DNA from: RGIG995 sp045603745
GTDB taxonomy: Bacteria > Bacillota > Clostridia > Oscillospirales > UBA644
Assembly (NCBI GenBank): GCA_045603745.1
Contig: JAZUMQ010000031.1
Coordinates: 1 to 6,789 of the forward strand
Direction of reading: 5' to 3'
DNA length: 6,789 nucleotides
The notes under the pieces: model-generated
The model's input: only the letters and a program-made list of their open reading frames with translations
What the model was told of the DNA's origin: nothing
Databases searched by the model: none
In this document: positions 5,428-6,789 of the stretch, piece by piece
How positions within the stretch are numbered: the stretch's first letter is position 1
How the letters are laid out: each line of letters starts with the position of its first letter
Translations under genes and position numbers: made by a program

Positions 5428-6459
5428 GAAGCATTTTCCCGTTTTACAATCTTCCGCCCCGCCACATCGGAAACACAATTCGTTGGGGCATTGTCCGGTT
5501 TCGGCAAGGCTGACCAGATTTTCCACCGTGGTTTGAGCGATGTTTTCCAAGGCTTCTTCCGTCAAAAAGGCTTGATGGGACGTGACGATGACGTTTGGCA
5601 TGGAGATCAATCGGGCAAGGGTATCGTCTTCTAAAATGTGCCCCGAATTGTCCTCGAAAAAGAGATCGGATTCTTCTTCGTACACGTCCAGACACGCTGC
5701 CCCCACTTGTCGGGATTTGATGGCGGAAACCAGAGCTTCCGCGTCTACCAAGGCGCCTCGCGACGTGTTGAGGATCACGACGCCCCGCTTGCACTTTTCC
5801 AACGCCTTAGCGTCGATGATGTGATGGGTTTCTTCGGTCAAAGGGCAATGCAGAGAGATAATATCGCTTCCGGCAAACAATTCGTCCAGGGTGACGTATC
5901 GAATTCCGTCTTCGGTTCGCTCTCCGGAGGGAGAGCGACGGTCATATGCCAAAATCTTCATTCCAAAACCCCGGCAGATGTCGATAAAGACTCTCCCGAT
6001 GCGGCCTACCCCGATGACCCCCACCGTTTTGCCGTGTAGGTCAAATCCCGTCAATCCCGACAGGCTGAAATTAAAATCTTTCGTGCGGATATACGCCTTG
6101 TGAATTCGCCGAATCGACGTGAGCAACAGAGCCATGGTGTGTTCTGCCACCGCGTAGGGCGAATAGGCGGGAACTCGCAAAATATGAATTTTCCCGTAGG
6201 CATGCTTCACGTCCACGTTGTTGAAACCGGCACACCGCAGGGCTACGAATTGAACCCCCATTTCGTGCAATCGGTCGATGACGGCGGCATTGACCGTATC
6301 GTTGACGAATACGCAAACGCCGTCGTATCCGTGAGCTAAATCTACCGTATCTTCGTTCAATTTCGTTTCAAAATATTTGAAGGCGATTCCCTGTTCCTGC
6401 CCGTATCGGTCAAAGGACGGTTTGTCGTAGGGTTTCGCGTCAAAAAATGCAATTTTCAT
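5425..6459 (-). CDS. ldhA: Fermentative D-lactate dehydrogenase with Cys-rich tail
   Basis: A 344-residue NADH-dependent D-lactate dehydrogenase that reduces pyruvate to D-lactate and regenerates NAD+ in the cytoplasm. AAAGGAGG (6473-6466) lies six bases before ATG. The Rossmann motif is G150-x-G152-x-x-G155. D173 at the end of the second strand favours NADH. The catalytic residues R234 (TSRG), E263 (VYEEE) and H295 (SHQAFLT) are all present. The stretch SDLFFED (264-270) and the ending CPNEL (324-328) are hallmarks of LdhA itself, setting it apart from other 2-hydroxyacid dehydrogenases. E. coli LdhA ends one residue after this block. Here 16 more residues follow with cysteines at 329, 332, 338 and 343, possibly a metal-binding or redox-active tail. 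A Rex-like site overlaps the promoter. The flavodiiron operon lies downstream on the same strand. Confidence 0.93.
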   Translation of the reverse strand: MKIAFFDAKPYDKPSFDRYGQEQGIAFKYFETKLNEDTVDLAHGYDGVCVFVNDTVNAAVIDRLHEMGVQFVALRCAGFNNVDVKHAYGKIHILRVPAYSPYAVAEHTMALLLTSIRRIHKAYIRTKDFNFSLSGLTGFDLHGKTVGVIGVGRIGRVFIDICRGFGMKILAYDRRSPSGERTEDGIRYVTLDELFAGSDIISLHCPLTEETHHIIDAKALEKCKRGVVILNTSRGALVDAEALVSAIKSRQVGAACLDVYEEESDLFFEDNSGHILEDDTLARLISMPNVIVTSHQAFLTEEALENIAQTTVENLVSLAETGQCPNELCFRCGGAEDCKTGKCF

Positions 6460-6489
6460 TGGAATCCTCCTTTGTGATGGCTTTATTAT

Positions 6490-6518
6490 AATATAGTTTT
6501 TTTAATAAGTATGTTGAA
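6490..6518 (-). promoter_or_regulatory. Candidate promoter of ldhA
   Basis: On the minus strand TTCAAC (6518-6513) and TATATT (6495-6490) stand 17 bases apart. A better -10 (TATAAT, 6490-6485) overlaps but has no -35 at the right distance. The -10 region is clear; the -35 is weak and overlaps the Rex-like palindrome. Confidence 0.5.
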
Positions 6519-6528
6519 TTTTCAACAA
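6511..6528. promoter_or_regulatory. Rex-like operator upstream of ldhA
   Basis: On the minus strand TTGTTGAAAATTCAACAT resembles the clostridial Rex site TTGTTAA-N4-TTAACAA, matching 11 of 14 fixed positions. The inverted repeat has 7-base arms (TGTTGAA/TTCAACA) around 2 bases. Rex represses fermentation genes, including lactate dehydrogenases, until NADH is high. The site overlaps the ldhA -35 region, as expected for a repressor. The match is by eye. Confidence 0.6.
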
Positions 6529-6657
6529 ACGGAAGAAAATTTTTCCAAATATTAAAATAACGTTTTTTCGATCTTTCTTATTTTACCACAAATACCGAAG
6601 GGAATACACTCCCGTGTTTTTATATATAAAAAATGATTTTGCACCGTTAAAATGAAG
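6529..6657. other. AT-rich intergenic stretch upstream of ldhA, no gene seen
   Basis: No coding potential or RNA gene is recognisable between the ldhA promoter and the insertion sequence end. It contains a 16-bp AT palindrome, TTTTTATATATAAAAA (6617-6632), and a weak 4-bp hairpin (GGGA 6600-6603/TCCC 6610-6613). The original upstream neighbour of ldhA was probably pushed away by the insertion sequence. Confidence 0.5.
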
Positions 6658-6677
6658 TGACCCCCAAAGTTTAGACA
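6658..6677. repeat. Terminal inverted repeat (right) of the IS element
   Basis: It begins with TG and the CCCCCAAAGTTTAGACA body seen at IS3-family ends. The matching left repeat is outside the window, so the inner boundary is approximate. Confidence 0.7.
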
Positions 6678-6679
6678 AA

Positions 6680-6688
6680 ATTATATCA
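6680..6688 (-). promoter_or_regulatory. Possible outward promoter in the IS end, facing ldhA
   Basis: On the minus strand TGATATAAT (6688-6680) is a perfect extended -10 element (TGN plus TATAAT). The -35 position reads CATTCA (6708-6703), which is poor, but extended -10 promoters can work without one. A transcript would begin near 6673 and run out of the element toward ldhA, about 215 bases away. Confidence 0.35.
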
Positions 6689-6690
6689 AG

Positions 6691-6789
6691 TTAGATTGCT
6701 GTTGAATGAGTCCGGTACTGTACCGGACTCATTCCTTTTAGTCTCAAGGAAATCCGGTCGTGATTATAGTAATGAATGTATCTGTTCAG
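6691..6789 (-). CDS. IS3-family transposase (OrfB), C-terminal end, cut by window
   Basis: The last 32 codons and TAA stop of an IS3-family transposase of the DDE/integrase-core type, which cuts and joins the element's DNA ends. The visible residues include YIHYYNHDRI, then LRLKGMSPVQYR, the standard C-terminal pattern (Y-I-x-x-Y-N-x-x-R, then L-x-L-K-G-x-S-P-x-x-Y-R). The catalytic D, D and E residues lie upstream, outside the window. The frame is intact as far as seen, so there is no sign of decay. The codons for GMSPVQYRTHS contain a perfect 15-bp inverted repeat (6704-6734). Confidence 0.9.
   Translation of the reverse strand: MNRYIHYYNHDRISLRLKGMSPVQYRTHSTAI
6704..6734. repeat. Perfect 15-bp inverted repeat inside the transposase gene
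   Basis: GAATGAGTCCGGTAC (6704-6718), one T, and GTACCGGACTCATTC (6720-6734) form a perfect hairpin. On the plus strand it is followed by CTTTTAG, so it could stop transcripts entering the element from the ldhA side. On the minus strand it would fold near the 3' end of the transposase mRNA. Confidence 0.85.

Larger units (their letters stand above)
6658..6789 (-). mobile_element. IS3-family insertion sequence, right end (partial)
   Basis: The outer end starts with TGACCCCCAAAGTTTAGACA (6658-6677), typical of the terminal inverted repeat of IS150-like IS3-family elements. The transposase reading frame ends 13 bases inside it. The element continues beyond the window, so the left end and the target duplication cannot be checked. 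The three bases before the end are AAG (6655-6657), one candidate copy of a 3-base duplication. Confidence 0.85.

Noticed and set aside
6485..6490. TATAAT at 6490-6485 as the main ldhA -10 box
   Set aside because: No -35 lies at 16-18 bases and there is no TG extension; the overlapping TATATT has a -35 at 17 bases. The question is left open in the promoter entry.
6600..6621. GGGA/TCCC hairpin followed by Ts as a terminator
   Set aside because: The stem is only 4 bp and no gene ends just before it.
6617..6632. 16-bp AT palindrome TTTTTATATATAAAAA as an operator
   Set aside because: Simple AT sequence in an AT-rich gap with no promoter attached; it is easily explained by chance.

Overview
The window looks like chromosomal DNA of an anaerobic, fermentative, low-GC Gram-positive bacterium, most likely in the Clostridia. 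The signs are strong AAGGAGG/GAGGTG ribosome binding sites, sigma-A type promoters, hairpin-plus-T terminators, a fermentative D-lactate dehydrogenase, and a flavodiiron/rubredoxin/ferritin set typical of strict anaerobes that must survive oxygen. The genus cannot be fixed from the sequence.

Layout, left to right. (1) 1-385: the end of an rRNA operon with 5S rRNA, tRNA-Glu(CTC), a hairpin with a short T tail, a CAT-anticodon tRNA (Met or, more probably, lysidine-type Ile2) and a terminator. (2) 456-1412: a single gene for a 284-residue multi-pass membrane protein, probably YwaF/TMEM164-like, with a near-consensus promoter and its own terminator. (3) 1467-2818: a serpin made as a lipoprotein, so probably a protease inhibitor tethered to the outside of the cell. 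(4) 5400 down to 2789, minus strand: a three-gene operon for a flavodiiron protein fused to flavin reductase and rubredoxin domains, a ferritin and a free rubredoxin. The rubredoxin (2829-2990) is only 53 residues long. (5) 6528 down to 5404, minus strand: D-lactate dehydrogenase (ldhA) with an unusual four-cysteine tail and a Rex-like operator in its promoter. (6) 6658-6789: the right end of an IS3-family insertion sequence, holding the last 32 codons of the transposase and running off the window.

The minus-strand half reads as a redox and oxygen-defence block. LdhA reoxidises NADH with pyruvate, probably under NADH/NAD+ control by Rex. The flavodiiron fusion can carry electrons from NAD(P)H through flavin and rubredoxin centres to a diiron site that reduces O2 (or NO). 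Ferritin removes Fe2+ that would otherwise drive Fenton chemistry, and the free rubredoxin is a mobile electron carrier. The serpin and the operon converge on one shared bidirectional terminator. No clearly new multi-gene system is visible. The most interesting details are the fused electron-transfer chain, the cysteine tail on LdhA, the serpin reactive loop, the Rex-like site, and the perfect inverted repeat inside the transposase coding sequence.
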